From: Paraphaeosphaeria minitans | Taxonomy: Eukaryota > Ascomycota > Dothideomycetes > Pleosporales > Didymosphaeriaceae | DNA length: 64,000 nt | Assembly: GCA_015832175.1 (NCBI GenBank) | Contig: WJXW01000019.1 | Location: 62,001-126,000, forward strand | Reading direction: 5' to 3' | In this document: piece after piece, positions 32,573 through 44,300 of the stretch | Layout of the letters: the number at the start of each line of letters is the position of its first letter | Position numbering within the stretch: position 1 is the stretch's first letter | Notes under the pieces: model-generated | What the model was told of the DNA's origin: nothing | Databases searched by the model: none | What the model saw: only the letters and a program-made list of their open reading frames with translations | Translations under genes and position numbers: made by a program

Positions 32573-34562
32573 TCATGCACACGAACCTGCACCGTGCTGC
32601 GATTCCCACCATTTGAGCAGACGCTGCACTACCTCCAGCTCCGCCTTGCAGATTGGGATCTGATGCTCATGAACAGGCCCTCCAGACTGATCCCATACAC
32701 ACCATGCACTGCTACCTCTGCTTTTTAGACAGGGTCTCCCTTGAACGTCGAAACGAACAGCAAAGTTCTTCAACAGTACGCAATAACCCATGCGAGTTTT
32801 CGAAAGTTCTGAACAGTGGGATTCGTAAATGATGGCTTCGACAGAGGGCGCGCCGGTTCTGCTTTCGTCTTTTAGAGAAATCCTGCGACCTATTTCGTCC
32901 TCGCCTTGGTGGATATCTGCAGTCACGATCGCCATGATATCCACCGATATCTGCCTGCCAGCGTAGCTCCGGAGCGCGTTGAGCTTTACGTGGGTCGATG
33001 AATAGGCCTGGAAGTGGCGATCCGATTTGTGTTCCTGGGCAACTACTCAATCTCAGTGACAGCGTTTATTGGCATGGCCGGGTCCCATACCGTCTTCTCT
33101 GTGTCTTCGGTCCCCAATGCTTATGCGTTCAGCGGGCGGCGCCAATACCCTTCTAGGGATGCTCCTACTGTTACGCCCTTTTGCTCGCTTTCTGCGCCTT
33201 TTTGAGGTGTTCTCAGCAAAAGGGCCGGAGTGGTGCGACTCCGGTGTTGTAGGGTAACGCTCAGTGGAAGAAGTAGGACAACAAACCATCTGATCGTCCA
33301 ACTTGAGCGTGACGCGAGGAGACACACGAGAGTGGCTGCCAAAGCTCGCAAGCGTCCCTGCAATGACACCTGGCTCTTCTCTCTGGCTGTTTGAAATCGT
33401 TGGCGTTGAAGACGGCTGGTGGTTCGCGTTCTTGTCTTCCCCGCGAACCCTCCCGTCATCTGCCGTAGACGGTGTAGCCAGGGAACGGTAACCTTCATCT
33501 CTACTACAGAGCTCGACGTCAGACGATATCATCCGCGCCCCGGCCTGCGTAATCGGCTGTTGCGCTTTAGCGAAATCGTGTTCCAACATCACTACTGCTT
33601 GGTCAGTCGCTCGGATGTCAGGATGCTCCGAAGCTGTTGACTCTCCTGCAGTATCCGTATTCGTCCGATGCGGGCTTTGGAATCCTTGTGCAGCCATATC
33701 GTTTTGCGCGATTATCTCATCACACAGCGGCGCAAGGTCGTTGCTTTCTGTGGGGGACGCTTGGTCACCGAATTCCGTCTCACTTATGCCTACCGACCAG
33801 AGCTCCTCCTTTAGTGATCGTTGCTGACGCATCTCATCATCGAGGAGGTTTTCCAAACATGGACTGAGTGGGGATACTGCAGCTTGCTTTTCCTCCGGTT
33901 CTTCGAACATCGGCTGAACGCACGCTAATTCCGAGCTCTTGGTCTCTCCTGCAATCGACCGGCGGCGTCCAGCTAGGCTGCGCAACAGCTGTTCGTTGAT
34001 CTCTTTGAGGTTCTCTATCTTGACCTTGAAGTCGGCCTTCTCCTCCGCGCGACTTCGTTTCTCTGCTTCGAGCATCGACTGGCATTCCTCGTGGCGTTGT
34101 TCGGTAGTAGCCAGGTTCTCTATCTTGACCTTCAAGTCGGCCTGCTCCTCCGCGCGACTTCGTTTCTCTGCTTCGAGTATCGACTGGCATTCCTCGTGGC
34201 GTTGTTCGGCACTAGCCAGTTTCCCATCGTAGCGTGTTATGTATTTCTTAAGTTCCTCTATATTCTTATCCTTGTTGAAGAACTAGGGATTTTGTTAGTG
34301 TAGCATCTGACTTGACTAACGAAAAACCTACATCGTGTTGCAACGACTCGATCTGCTTCTCTAGCTCCGTGTTCTTTTCGAGAAGATCATCTACTCGAGC
34401 CCCCAACTCTTCTCCATGTTTCTGGAGATGGAAAATCTTCATGACATTGTCCAAGCTGCAAGATGGTTATCAGAATGCAATGTATCGGTGCTGAGGGCAA
34501 TACCATTCTTCTTTGTCGCAGAAGCCGTCTTCGGTGCCAGCCAGCTTTACAGGACCTGACAT
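32573..34562 (-). CDS. Coiled-coil protein with C-terminal Pot1/Cdc13-like OB fold
   Basis: Four exons (34562-34504, 34455-34332, 34282-33091, 33042-32573) with clean GT-AG introns join into 614 codons. Residues about 20-160 form a long coiled coil (LDDVMKIF-type start, VDDLLEKNTELEKQIESL) that includes two 35-residue tandem repeats beginning EQRHEECQS, exactly five heptads each. A long Ser/Thr/Pro/acidic linker follows, with a basic patch (TSKRRRKRAKGRNSR). The last ~130 residues read as an OB fold: VKLNALRSYAGRQISVDIMA, IVTADIHQGEDEIG, ISLKDESRTG, GYCVLLKNFAVRF, GRPCLKSRGSSAWCVW. The V-L-L-x-NF / L-x-S-x-x-SSAW pattern is characteristic of fungal Pot1/Cdc13-type telomeric single-strand DNA-binding domains. 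A role at chromosome ends or in ssDNA binding is inference. It is divergent from the gene at 35266. Confidence 0.6.
34081..34290 (-). repeat. 105-bp in-frame tandem duplication
   Basis: The segment starting GGCATTCCTCGTGGCGTTGT (plus strand) occurs at 34081 and again at 34186, 105 bp apart, and the copies differ at only a few positions. It encodes 35 residues, so the coiled-coil heptad register is kept. Confidence 0.8.
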
Positions 34563-35265
34563 GGTTGCAGCAATGTCCATGCACGAAGAACACCAAAAGG
34601 AAATTTGAATGTAATCCGTGCTGAATTTGAAAGGCGACGAACCTTGCCTGATTGCGAGCGTGTACGCGAGGGATTTACGTACAAGGAGGTACCGGATTTA
34701 CTGGCGGGAGGTCTATGGTTGTCATGCAAACTACTTCTGCAGGATGTGATTTTTGTCGGCAGATCAGATGATATGCTTCTTCGTGCCGATACCAGGATTC
34801 CTGCATGTGCAAAAGCGCAATATCATATGCGCTTATGCTGATTTAGGCACATAAGGTTCACATGGTTCCTTGAGAATGATGCTTGTGAGACTGTAGCAGC
34901 GCAACTGATGATGGGGTCAGCTTCAAGCAGGGCTTGAGTAACAGCAATAAGAAGAATCATGCAGCAGCGGATTTGCGTTGATACCAACATTCAAAGTGTC
35001 AACTACGAGCCTATTACAATATCAGAAGCCTGAGAGATCACCATATACCCAGCGCCAGGGTCGACCGGTGTTGTTAAGACCGATACGTCATGCGACGCAG
35101 CCCAAGGACTGTTGAGGGTGTACAGAAAGCCACTAAACAAAAAATGGCAAGAAGATAAAGGGAAAATACTCCAGAGTTTCAGATACCCTATTGAGATCAG
35201 CTCTAACTGCAGGGGATGCCGTGTCTGAGCCGTTCATACGGGGGTCTGACCAGCAACCTGAGCCA
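34563..35265. promoter_or_regulatory. Divergent intergenic region
   Basis: About 700 bp between two genes transcribed away from each other; it must contain both promoters. No specific element was identified. The right gene's frame is open on non-ATG codons back to 35191. Confidence 0.4.
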
Positions 35266-36544
35266 ATGAGTGTTGACCACCAGCAGACTGGCAATGACCA
35301 TTCGCCACTTCAGGACATTACGATAGCAAGTGGAGGACGATACCAAATAGCGGACCGTGGTAACTCCATCGAGGCGCTGCAGGAGTCGAAGATATGCGTA
35401 GACGACATTCGGAAGGGGACTGACGAACAAGATGACAAGTCGGCCTCGCTCTCGGATTTTGAGCTTTTGAGGATGCTCAAGCAGAGAGACGGAGACACCT
35501 TTGAGAGCAACATACATAGCCTGCGGGGATCTAATGAGTATTGGGGCGGCGGAAAAATGTTTCTGCTCAGCTACAGACACCAGAAGAGGGAACTGAGTTG
35601 TGGTGAAACCAACATGATGAAAATACTTACTGCAGAAGCAATACAATCGCTCCTGGAAAGGGACCAGTCATCCGAAACAGGCGGATCTCTGGCTATTCCG
35701 TCACCGCAAGCAAGAGCCAGCCGGTTCACCGAACAGCGGTCGACAAAACCCCACGCCTGGAGCTACTGTTCCTCACAAAGAAAACAAACACCGGAATTCA
35801 GATGCTGACACGACCGGGTCAGTTAGGAACCAGCCTGCTCGTAGCTCTGTAGCCCCGGAGAAGCACCGAGATGAGGACGCCGATTACATCATCATAGCGA
35901 AAAACATTCTGGCCAGCTGGCAAGGAAGGATTTGTGGAGTGATGGGTGGTACCCACTGCCTCATTCGCGACCGAAGTGGGCGGCACGAATACATCACATG
36001 GGCTCAGATCAAACAGAGCGAGTCCGAAGGAAGCGTCTCCTTTCAAGACGAAGACTATGGGCAGGGATTGCATGCCAAGGCCGATAGAGACTTTTTGCAA
36101 GCGCTGAGAAATGAGAACAAGTTAACGGCTGCTGACTATAATGTTGACGATGCGGTAATGTACGAGTCCAAAGACCAGACTGCATTCCATATCACGGTCT
36201 TCGTGACGCTGAAAAACAAAGATAAACTACGCTTGTTGCTCAAGAGACGGAAGAGAACTGCGGATTACGATTACGAAGGCCCAATACGAAGCAGCCCGAG
36301 TGGTTTCATTGGAGCTGGTGGTAAGAAGGAGGACTTTGCTCCAATCCTGAAAAAGAGACAGCCAGAAATGTACAAGCGGTACCTGGGAAGGAGGAAGGGT
36401 GGAGGAGCTAGAGAACGATCCTCAGCACGTGAAGCGAACGGGATTCGGCAGATCCAGGAGACATTGGAGAAACTTTGCGGTTCTGTGAAGCATTTGACTG
36501 ACACTACGGAAATTTGGAGGCAAACTATTATGGCGCGCAGGTGA
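35266..36544 (+). CDS. Unrecognised nuclear-type protein, two frames
   Basis: Two open frames overlap. The first (from the ATG at 35266; open from 35191) reads DFELLRMLKQRDGDTFESN and SYRHQKRELS. The second ends at 36544 and reads DADYIIIAKNILASWQG, LHAKADRDFLQALRNENKL, LKNKDKLRLLLKRRKRT and a basic C-terminus (RRKGGGARERSS). A GTGAAA...GGAAAG intron at 35603-35660 would join them into 406 codons. The donor is weak, so a frameshift is an alternative. No family recognised. The charged helical character and basic tail suggest nucleic-acid or chromatin association; this is inference. It is divergent from the OB-fold gene. Confidence 0.45.
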
Positions 36545-37091
36545 GCGTCTGCAGAGCGTAAAGATGCTTGATGATCTGCCCCAGACATAAATCTGCAGTG
36601 CTTTCATGCTTTGGTTGGCGCCAGTGAGAAAGTTCGGCGTCGGTAGTAACAAGCTTGTTCTGCGTTAACTTTACTGCTGTTTCCATGAACAGAACCTTGC
36701 CCAACAATACATCATGAATTCCTGCTTACTTAGCAAACAACGGGCCGTTAATCACTGTCAAGATAGTCGATGAGACTGGCACGGTTCATGTGGTCTCACA
36801 ACCTGAGGCATGGGAACTCTTCCTCGCCACACACCGATATAATTCAACTTGATGCTAGGTGTACCGACGCTGCCTTCAAAATTAACGGATGTTTCGAGTT
36901 CCTTCCATAATGAAAAGTGGTATCTATGGACGCTGCCCCTCCGTCAAGATAGTTCCAGATCGTTCATCACCACCCTGTGGCAACCCAGCAGAGCCAAGCC
37001 CACTAGCGCATTTTGTGCGACGAATCGACCAGATTCCTAGTTTTTAAGACATTTTTCCTTTGGCGCTATCGTAGTCGTGTTGCATGCGATT
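36545..37091. other. Intergenic between convergent genes
   Basis: No supported coding region; 3' flanks of the unrecognised gene and the transporter. Confidence 0.4.
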
Positions 37092-38909
37092 TCAATCAAC
37101 AGAGATGTCCAGGCAGGCTTTGAAGTCTTCTTCCAGAAAGAGTGACTCAGGCTTCGACGCGGTCTCCAGCACCAGCTGTGGCGCGCCCCCTGTGTTTGAT
37201 CCGAGAGCTCGAACCTTTGGCTCTCGCTTCTGCCTCATGGTAACCAGGACCATGGTGCAGCTTAGCAAGAGCACTGCGAGAGACACAGCGGATAAAGCAA
37301 GCCATATCGTCCGTAGCGTATTTTCAGTTGCCCGGACCAGCAATTGTTTGTCTTGAGAGCTCGGCATCTCGCGGATCGAGTACATGAGTGTGGTCGCATA
37401 CTTTGTCATCTCGACAGCCTCGCTCTTGAACTTGGTCGAGATAAGGTTGTTCCGCAGCACGCGTTGAAATACCAGTCCAATGATGACCAAACCCGAAGCG
37501 CTCCCCAGATAGCGCATGAAGACGAGAAACATGGGTGCTTCAAGTGCATCTGCGCCCTCCGAGCTGTCTTTTGCGCTGAGCGCCAACGCTGGCAAGAGAG
37601 TGCCGATGCCGAATCCAGAGAGAAGGTTAAGCAGAATATCCGACGCGGCCGTTTTGTCGACATCAAGTAGAGCCAGCAGACCGATCCCGCACGTGGTACA
37701 GAGCCAGCCCAGCACAAGCGTCCAGCGGTAAGACAGACCAAGCACCTGGACGAGGACAAGAACAATGCCAGCACATGGAGCCATCATGAGAGTCTGCGGA
37801 AGCAGGAACAAGCCGGTGGCAATCTCGGAGCGCTCTTTGATGACCCTGTAGTAGATCGGGAGGAAGAAAAGTAACGCATACATCTGGACAATGTCAGGCG
37901 GAGACTGTAGTATTTGGCAGACGACTTACGAGCACTCCGAGGAACGTTGCGCCGATGAACGTTGTTGCGCCGTGCAGACCTCTGAGCAGCCTTAACCCTA
38001 ACAAAGGCCTCTTGGAGACACCTCTGCTTCCAAAAAGGAACCGAGCACCGCCTGGCATGAGCTCTTTGCTTATGAGAAGCAGAAGAGCGACACCGCCAAG
38101 AGTAATTGGAACGACCGCCTGCCAGTCTGTCCACTCGTAGAGGCTACCAGCGAGAGTTAAGCCCACAAGCAAAGGGACGATCGATGCGGCGAACAATGCA
38201 ACAGCGACAAAGTCCAGTTCTGATAGCCTCACCGCGCCGGAGGCCCTTCTGGGCGCGTCGCTTGCGTTGTACACGAGCACCCCCAGCACCAGGCACAGGG
38301 GAACATTCAGACGGAAAATCCAGCGCTTGCGCAACCGTTAGCATGCTGCTTCGACGAGTGCAGGAAGGGCTTACCCATTGATGGCCCGCGCTCAACGCGG
38401 CACCGAGAAGAGGGCCGCAGACGGTCCCGGCGGCGATGAAAAGGCTAAGTGCAGTCAAGAATCGGAGCCCGCTTCGAGGTTCCAAGTCCCCATACAGCGC
38501 GTAAGACAGCACCGTGAGCCCGCCGGCGCCGAAACCTTGAACAGTACGACCCACCAGCAACAAGGCTGTCGTGTCCGCGCTCTCGCAGACCAGCGAGCCT
38601 ACACCAAGCATCAAGACGGATGCCAGGATGATGCTCCTACGGTTGAAGACATCGGAAAGCCGGGCTAAGATAGGTTGGGACATGCACATGGCAAGCAAAT
38701 AGGCTGCTCCAATCCAGAAGCTTTCGGTAGCATTGCCTCCCAGGTCTGCGGTGATGGCCTGCCGTCCACATGTTGAGCATCGGCTGCGCGTTTGCAGTGC
38801 ATGGAGAAAAACTTACCGAAGCTGCAAGGGCGACACTGGTAGCATCGATAGCGATCAAGAAGGTGAAGGCAAGCAAAGATGCTAATAACACTTTCAATGA
38901 CGCTTCCAT
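37092..38909 (-). CDS. MFS drug-efflux transporter (DHA2/14-TMS type)
   Basis: Exons 38909-38817, 38758-38375, 38325-37930 and 37883-37092 join into 554 codons with all three introns in phase 0. The protein has many hydrophobic helices in the layout of the 14-helix drug:proton antiporters. Signatures are a first helix followed by ATSVALAASAITADLGG, the motif-A loop LARLSDVFNRRS, LLVGRTVQGFGAGGL, a motif-C-like AAGTVCGPLLGAALS, GHQWRWIFRLNVP, and the later MYALLFFLPIYYRVIKERS and GIGTLLPALAL helices. It would sit in the plasma membrane and export toxic metabolites or drugs. Transporters of this type often accompany secondary-metabolite clusters, but the methyltransferase/P450 remnants lie over 30 kb away. 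No disabling lesion was seen. Confidence 0.88.
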
Positions 38910-40733
38910 CTCGGATAGGGGAATTACCAGGTAGTAAATTGACGTCACGTCTGGTAGTGTGCAGTTCTCCACGCCTAGCAATGAGTAACCAACTTTGAGG
39001 GAACTTTATAACAGACGCAAGATTTTGCAAGGAGAAGAAAGCGGGAAGGCCAGCTGGGAGATACGCACATGCGGCTTTGCTCTTTTACCACTGAGGTCTG
39101 ACGATGTAAGCATATCACAGCGGTACAACGATTCATGCTAGGAATGCGGCATGACAAGATGCGACGGTTCAACGATGACTTATTGACGGTCGCCCAAGGA
39201 TACGCTTCTCCTCGGCTTATGCTCGAGAAACGTGCTCGACCGTACGTGTAAAGGGCACACCCGTCATCATCCGCAAGGCATGACGGACAGCATTCAGCGT
39301 CAGTCCCGATCGTGCAGAAATGCGAGCATCCTATGACAGCTGTGCCCAACCTGATTAAGTGTCCAGTCTTTGCTCTTTACCAGATATCCTTTTTCGAAGT
39401 TTCTCATTGGCTGCTTTGGTACTGTGTCACTCGTGGCAACCCCAAAATTGATTCAATTCTGTAGAGCCCGTCATGCGCAGTGCGCTGTTACAGCCACGAC
39501 AAGATAGGCTCCCCTCTAAATGCAGCTTACGTCCAACCCTAGAGCTTACCAGCATCAGCTGGTGTTCAATTTCTGACACTCTTGCCACTACGTGGGTCGG
39601 GCCTTTTCATTCCTTAGCGCTACGCCATCCCTACGGTAGGGGCGTGCAGCGTCTTATCGCCTTTCTTTCTTCTTTCTCTCTTCCATTTTCCCTTTTCAAC
39701 TGCATTTGTGAAGCAAATGTCGTGGCGGTCCCGCTTAATGTCCGTGCCTGCGGGTTGAGAAGCTGTAGGTCAATAATCTATTGGCCTCTGACGTGATTTC
39801 GTGTCACACTCACGTTGTTGCATGCCTGAGGCACCCTTGGCGCCGACTCTGCACACCTGTATATCTCTCCAGCGAGACACCTTGGTTGATAATTGATCCA
39901 GTTTTTGTCCTTCCTTCACATCTTCAGAATTCCTATGCATTCATGACCACGTACGGATTCTTTGTATGTTTGGAGTGCTGGTCAATTCTAGTTATTTTCC
40001 GACTAACAAGGGAGGACGCTAGAATCTAGTCTAAATCCCGTCATCTGCCCACCTAAAGTCACGCAATCAATGATTGGTCCATCCCTTCGCGCAGAATTCA
40101 GTGCGGAGTCATGGTTTCTCATCCGCTTGCTCTTCAACAGTGTGCGTCGGTTGAATACTTACCTGTTGGAAGTACATTACAGTGCACAAAGTTCCAACTC
40201 CATACGTTAATCAACATTACAAGCGGGCAGGGCTACCAAATTATTTGGTGGTTTACGAACTCAGTCTGCTGAGCGTGTACAGGGTAGTGGTTGGATACAC
40301 ACCATGAGATCTTCTGTTATGAAAGCATTGATTACAATTGATCGTAAACACGAAAAAAATCACGTTAGGTCTGTCTAACGTTCAACGAATTCGAACACGC
40401 TAGCGGACGCAAAGTAAGCTTACGATGTAGCGGTGACTTATCTTCCCTATGTCACCAGCGTTCGTTAAACAATTACTATCTCAATATCCTATTTTAGCAA
40501 AGTCAATGTTGGGCTGCATTCTCTTAGGTTGGCTAATCTATCAATTCGACGCGAAGTCAATGCAGAAAGCAGGAGAGTTCAATACGGAAGCACATCGACA
40601 TTCATAGAACGGCATAGGATGCTCGTGATAGACCCTTTACGCACGGTTTGCCGTTCTTTCCATGATAACATTGCACGGCCGTTTCTTCATTCGACTCTGC
40701 TGTCCTGAGGAGGTTCTTGCATGCGTGCATGCA
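38910..40733. other. Long intergenic stretch
   Basis: Promoter side of the transporter plus sequence without a supported gene. At 40362-40381 a perfect 7-bp hairpin (ACGTTAG, 6-nt loop, CTAACGT) contains a TAACGTT half of the palindrome seen elsewhere. Confidence 0.4.
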
Positions 40734-41627
40734 CTAACTTGGGTGATGCTGTAGCCAGCCGCTTAACATGTCTGCCGCAGAGTCAAGCACTTCCCAGTCA
40801 AAAGAATTGTTGGGGTCGGAGGCATCGACGACAAACGCAAAATGCTTGAAGATTTCCTCGCTCTCCTTCATCGTCTCCTTCATCTTCTCCATCTTCTGCT
40901 TCTCCGAGCGCGCTTCATCGCGGTTGGCCGCGGGCGGTCTGATGCTAACGTATATCTTCCTGTTATGGCCTCGCGATGTCTGTGCCGCATTGACCAACCC
41001 GTGGAATGGGTGCTCATCGTATACCTCTTCCTGAACGCAGAGGGAGGACCAAAACGCTGCAGTTAGCCCCTCAGGGGTTTCCTTTTCAAGCTCGTAGTTG
41101 TTCATGGTGATGTGTTTGGACTCTTGGTCGGCTTTGTGGGGCTTCCAGATGAACCTAGCGAAGCTCAGCTTGCTGAATGCGAAATCGCGTACATGGAAGC
41201 TCTACGTACGTGTGACATTCCTGTGAATCTTTCTGGCTTCCGACTAGACAGGGTTCCACCACTAGCTTCTCAATCTCGTTCCGAAGGGTTCTAAATCTAG
41301 CGAACGCAGTGTAAGACGATAGAACTGCATTCAAACAACTGGAGTCCTTTCGAATGAGTCTTAAGATGTTGCGACAGTCCGCGGTACTTTTCTTGAGACA
41401 GCCGAGAAGCATAGCGAGTGGGCTGTAAGACGTTAGCGATGACCAGAGTGGGAACAGTGTGACGCGTCCCCTAAGGCGCCGCTGCCGCCAACGAACGAGA
41501 AGAGCTGCCACGGCTCTGGAGTATGCCCGTTCCCCCCGATCCTTTTTAGTAGAGCGTCGAGCAAGTCGAGAACTTTTTCGGCCGGAACATTGCCCTTTAA
41601 TATCAACACATTTCTAGCTTGTTCCAT
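40734..41627 (-). CDS. Unrecognised three-exon protein
   Basis: Exon 1 starts at 41627 (MEQARNVLILKGNVPAEKV) and a GT-AG intron at 41496-41423 leads into LAMLLGCLKKSTADCRN and RTLRNEIEKLVVEPC. A second intron of about 45-60 bp must end at the TAG near 41206, after which SFHVRDFAFSKLSF, FIWKPHKADQESK and a long exon to 40734 follow. The last exon is charged and helical (EKQKMEKMKETMKESEE) and ends in FDWEVLDSAADMLSGWLQ. The second donor cannot be fixed. No family recognised; the regular exon structure is the main evidence for a gene. Confidence 0.45.
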
Positions 41628-41998
41628 GGCACCAAAGAGACATCAAGCCTGGGTTGCCGCCGTACTGGAAATCCCGTCTCCGTACTTATACTCCCTGTAA
41701 GAGACCTATCGATCCAATGCCTGCTCATGTGAGCCGTCTCCACGGGGTTCGCCTTTGCCGAGTAGCATATACTCCCTTGCGAGCAGCAACAATCAACAAA
41801 GCGCCCAAATGATGACATGGGTTCGCGTCATCAGCAAGCTTATTGTGTGCTTTGTAGCTGACCAGCTAAAGCGAGCAGTGCGTAAGAAAATTGGGAAAAA
41901 GGACTTAAATTCAGTTCTGGCCGCTTTATTTCACTACCCTCACCAAGTACACAACAGTGGCTGTGCATTTGATCAGGAGAAACCATCTGATCTGCGCT
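41628..41998. other. Intergenic, no gene recognised
   Basis: Lies between two divergent gene starts and probably holds their promoters; no element identified. Confidence 0.4.
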
Positions 41999-42759
41999 AT
42001 GAATGCCGCCCTACATTATCACAGGTGGAGCTTGCTTGCCTCCTCTGCTTTCCTTCTTACGGCTAGTGTTCTGTGCCTTCTCTGCGTTCTCTCGGGGGTG
42101 TGCCCCGGGTGGCTCAGCGATTACCATACTGTACGCGTAAGTCGCTTTCCCACCGGTGACGTGCTGAAGAAAGCATCTACGCTGATCTTCGGCTAGATTA
42201 CAGCTTTCCATGACGCTCTTAAACACATTCTGGGTAAGACCCCCGCGCTGGGTAACGTGCTAGGAACGACACTGGATAAGCTTCTGGCGAAAACTGGCGT
42301 CCCCGCATCTCCCTATATGCGGCAAATTACTGCAGCCAAATTCGCACTGCAGACGGTGCGGTGACGAGAGAATGTTCCTCGCACAGGTCGTCCGATTTCG
42401 ACGTCACTGCTGGATTACGCATTGCCTTGATCGTGTCTTACGCCCTAGGCATCGCTTCCTCTGTAGCCAGTCTAGCCTTCTCGCTACACTGGGGGTTGCG
42501 CGAGAACGACAGATCTAGGCATCGGGCCAAAGCGTGCACATGGATTGCTTCTGGTGCTGTGGGGTTCGCATCTATCAGTACCACGGTCCTTGCGTATGCA
42601 GTGTATATGCTGTTCGCCAAAAACCTAGCACAAGCTGTTCTTTCCGTTGAGATTGGTGCTAAGTTCTTTGCTCTTACGTGGACGGCTTGCATCTGCTTAG
42701 CGCTGGCCTTGGCTATCATGTGGTCATGGAAGGCCACCTACGCTCAGCGGCTCCGATGA
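41999..42759 (+). pseudogene. SUR7/PalI-like membrane protein, frameshifted
   Basis: The first exon has a hydrophobic helix (LLASSAFLLTASVLCLLCVL). A GT-AG intron at 42137-42196 leads to ITAFHDALKHILGKTPALG. The frame then has to move by one base near 42311 to reach LYAANYCSQ and the following Cys (TRECSS). This order (YC, a second Cys, then three more hydrophobic helices ending FFALTWTACICLALAL) is that of fungal SUR7/PalI-type four-helix plasma-membrane proteins, associated with eisosomes and pH or wall sensing. The missing base suggests a pseudogene; an unrecognised small intron is less likely because no GT-AG pair restores the frame. Family call moderate. Confidence 0.5.
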
Positions 42760-43454
42760 AAAGCCGGACGTCTAACTTGACTGTCCTTTGCGAAGGACCA
42801 GGTCCGTGAAATAAGACTCGAGCATTGTTTAGCATTGGTAGCTGCTCTCTGCCATAGGTAGCTTTTAGATGTTCCGTTATAGTGAAGATTAGGGTAATTA
42901 AGTTGATTAGACAATACTACAAACGTATCTCGTTGTTTCAATGTGTTGCCTGACATCAGTAGTTCATGCTTTCGACCAGAAGCGCAACACCGGTAACACT
43001 CTCTGGTACCCCGGATTGATGATCCTGGGGACTTCACTGCAGCACATACAGCGGTCTGCACACGCCCTGGAAAGTTTTGTCGTTCGTGCCTGGTACCGTA
43101 ACTAATGTACAATCCTATAACCGAACGCCTATAAGAACTTACACTCCCATAGACGTCATGCTGCCTAATTCACGAAATGCCTTTCCCACGGCGAAAACGA
43201 GCCTTGTCAAGGCCACCATTAAGCGTATATCACTGTCGCAACCCATCGGCGTCTTGTCAACGCCTGAAGATGCAACAGCATCGCTGCCGAGTAAATAGCC
43301 ATGAGGCCTGCGGGTGGCGCTCATGCCATGCGAGGTCGCCACGAGGCGTGGTACTTCGATGAAAAACCATCCAATCAAAGAGGAGCTAGAAGATGCCCTG
43401 CTTCAGGTAATGCATTGCACTTTACGCTAGGTAGTATGCGATGCGCCCTTGCCA
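42760..43454. other. Intergenic, no gene recognised
   Basis: Nothing supportable seen on either strand. Confidence 0.35.
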
Positions 43455-43790
43455 AAGCAAATCTAGACTAAGTCGCCCTCAGGAGTCACCGGCCCTTGAT
43501 GCGATTGTGGAGGAGCGCAGACCATGGCCCATATCTTCCTTCGCTGCCGGACGTACAAGGACCTCCGGACTACCCTGGACAAGCCACAGCTAGCCACCCA
43601 AGCTACCGAGTTTGTAGAGCAGACGCAAATCCTTGGGCAAGCGGAATCAGAGACGTGTGGTCGACAGCCGAGTGCGGGCGGGAGACTGAAAGTGTTACGG
43701 TCGCGAAACGCGGGGCGAGTGCCCACGAGCCTAGACGCACAGCATGCAGTTAGCAAAGCCGTTGTTCAGATGCACGGCCAAACGATAATG
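43455..43790 (+). mobile_element. LINE reverse-transcriptase C-terminal relic
   Basis: The frame at 43501-43569 reads CDCGGAQTMAHIFLRC followed by RTYKDLR. This is the zinc-knuckle signature near the C-terminus of fungal Tad-like LINE polyproteins. FVEQTQILGQ downstream matches the usual closing segment. The polymerase and RNase H parts are absent, so this is a 5'-truncated fragment. Confidence 0.55.
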
Positions 43791-44300
43791 AAACGATGGT
43801 GGAGGGGAAACGAAAGGCCTCTGGGTGTAGCTTGCCCTTGTTTGCTTGGGAGAGATGGGCGGCGCGGAACAACGTTTTCGCGACAGATCGGCTGTCCGCC
43901 GCGCGGCTGGAACTGGGAAGGGCAATTGAACGACGTACAACAAGACCGAACTACCTTCAAGGCCAGCTAATCCGCGAAATGAGTGCCTCTCGTCATCGAT
44001 CCCCACAAAGAAATGAGCGGTTCCTCTACTACCCTCAATTGCATCCCAGCGCGCCTCCAAACCGCCGTGCTTGCCCCTCCTCCTACCCCAGCACGCCTGC
44101 GCAGCTCAAGGCCGCCGACCCGAAACGCAGACGAGCTGGCTGCCTCAACTACACCCTCCCGCTACGCCTCGTACGAGAGGACTGCACCCTTTTCACCCCC
44201 CGCACACGCAAGATACGATCGAGGTTGCCGCCGCCGAAGCTGAAAAGGCGTGAGGAACCGAAGGTACGCTAGGACGTCCACATGGTCGAGCCGGCGGGCT
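43791..44300. other. Intergenic, no gene recognised
   Basis: Several overlapping open frames on both strands reflect high GC and Pro/Arg codons; none shows a domain. Confidence 0.35.

Noticed and set aside
43796..44272. 158-codon basic plus-strand open frame
   Set aside because: Pro/Arg-rich frame in GC-rich DNA, overlapping other open frames equally well; no domain, start context or splice support.
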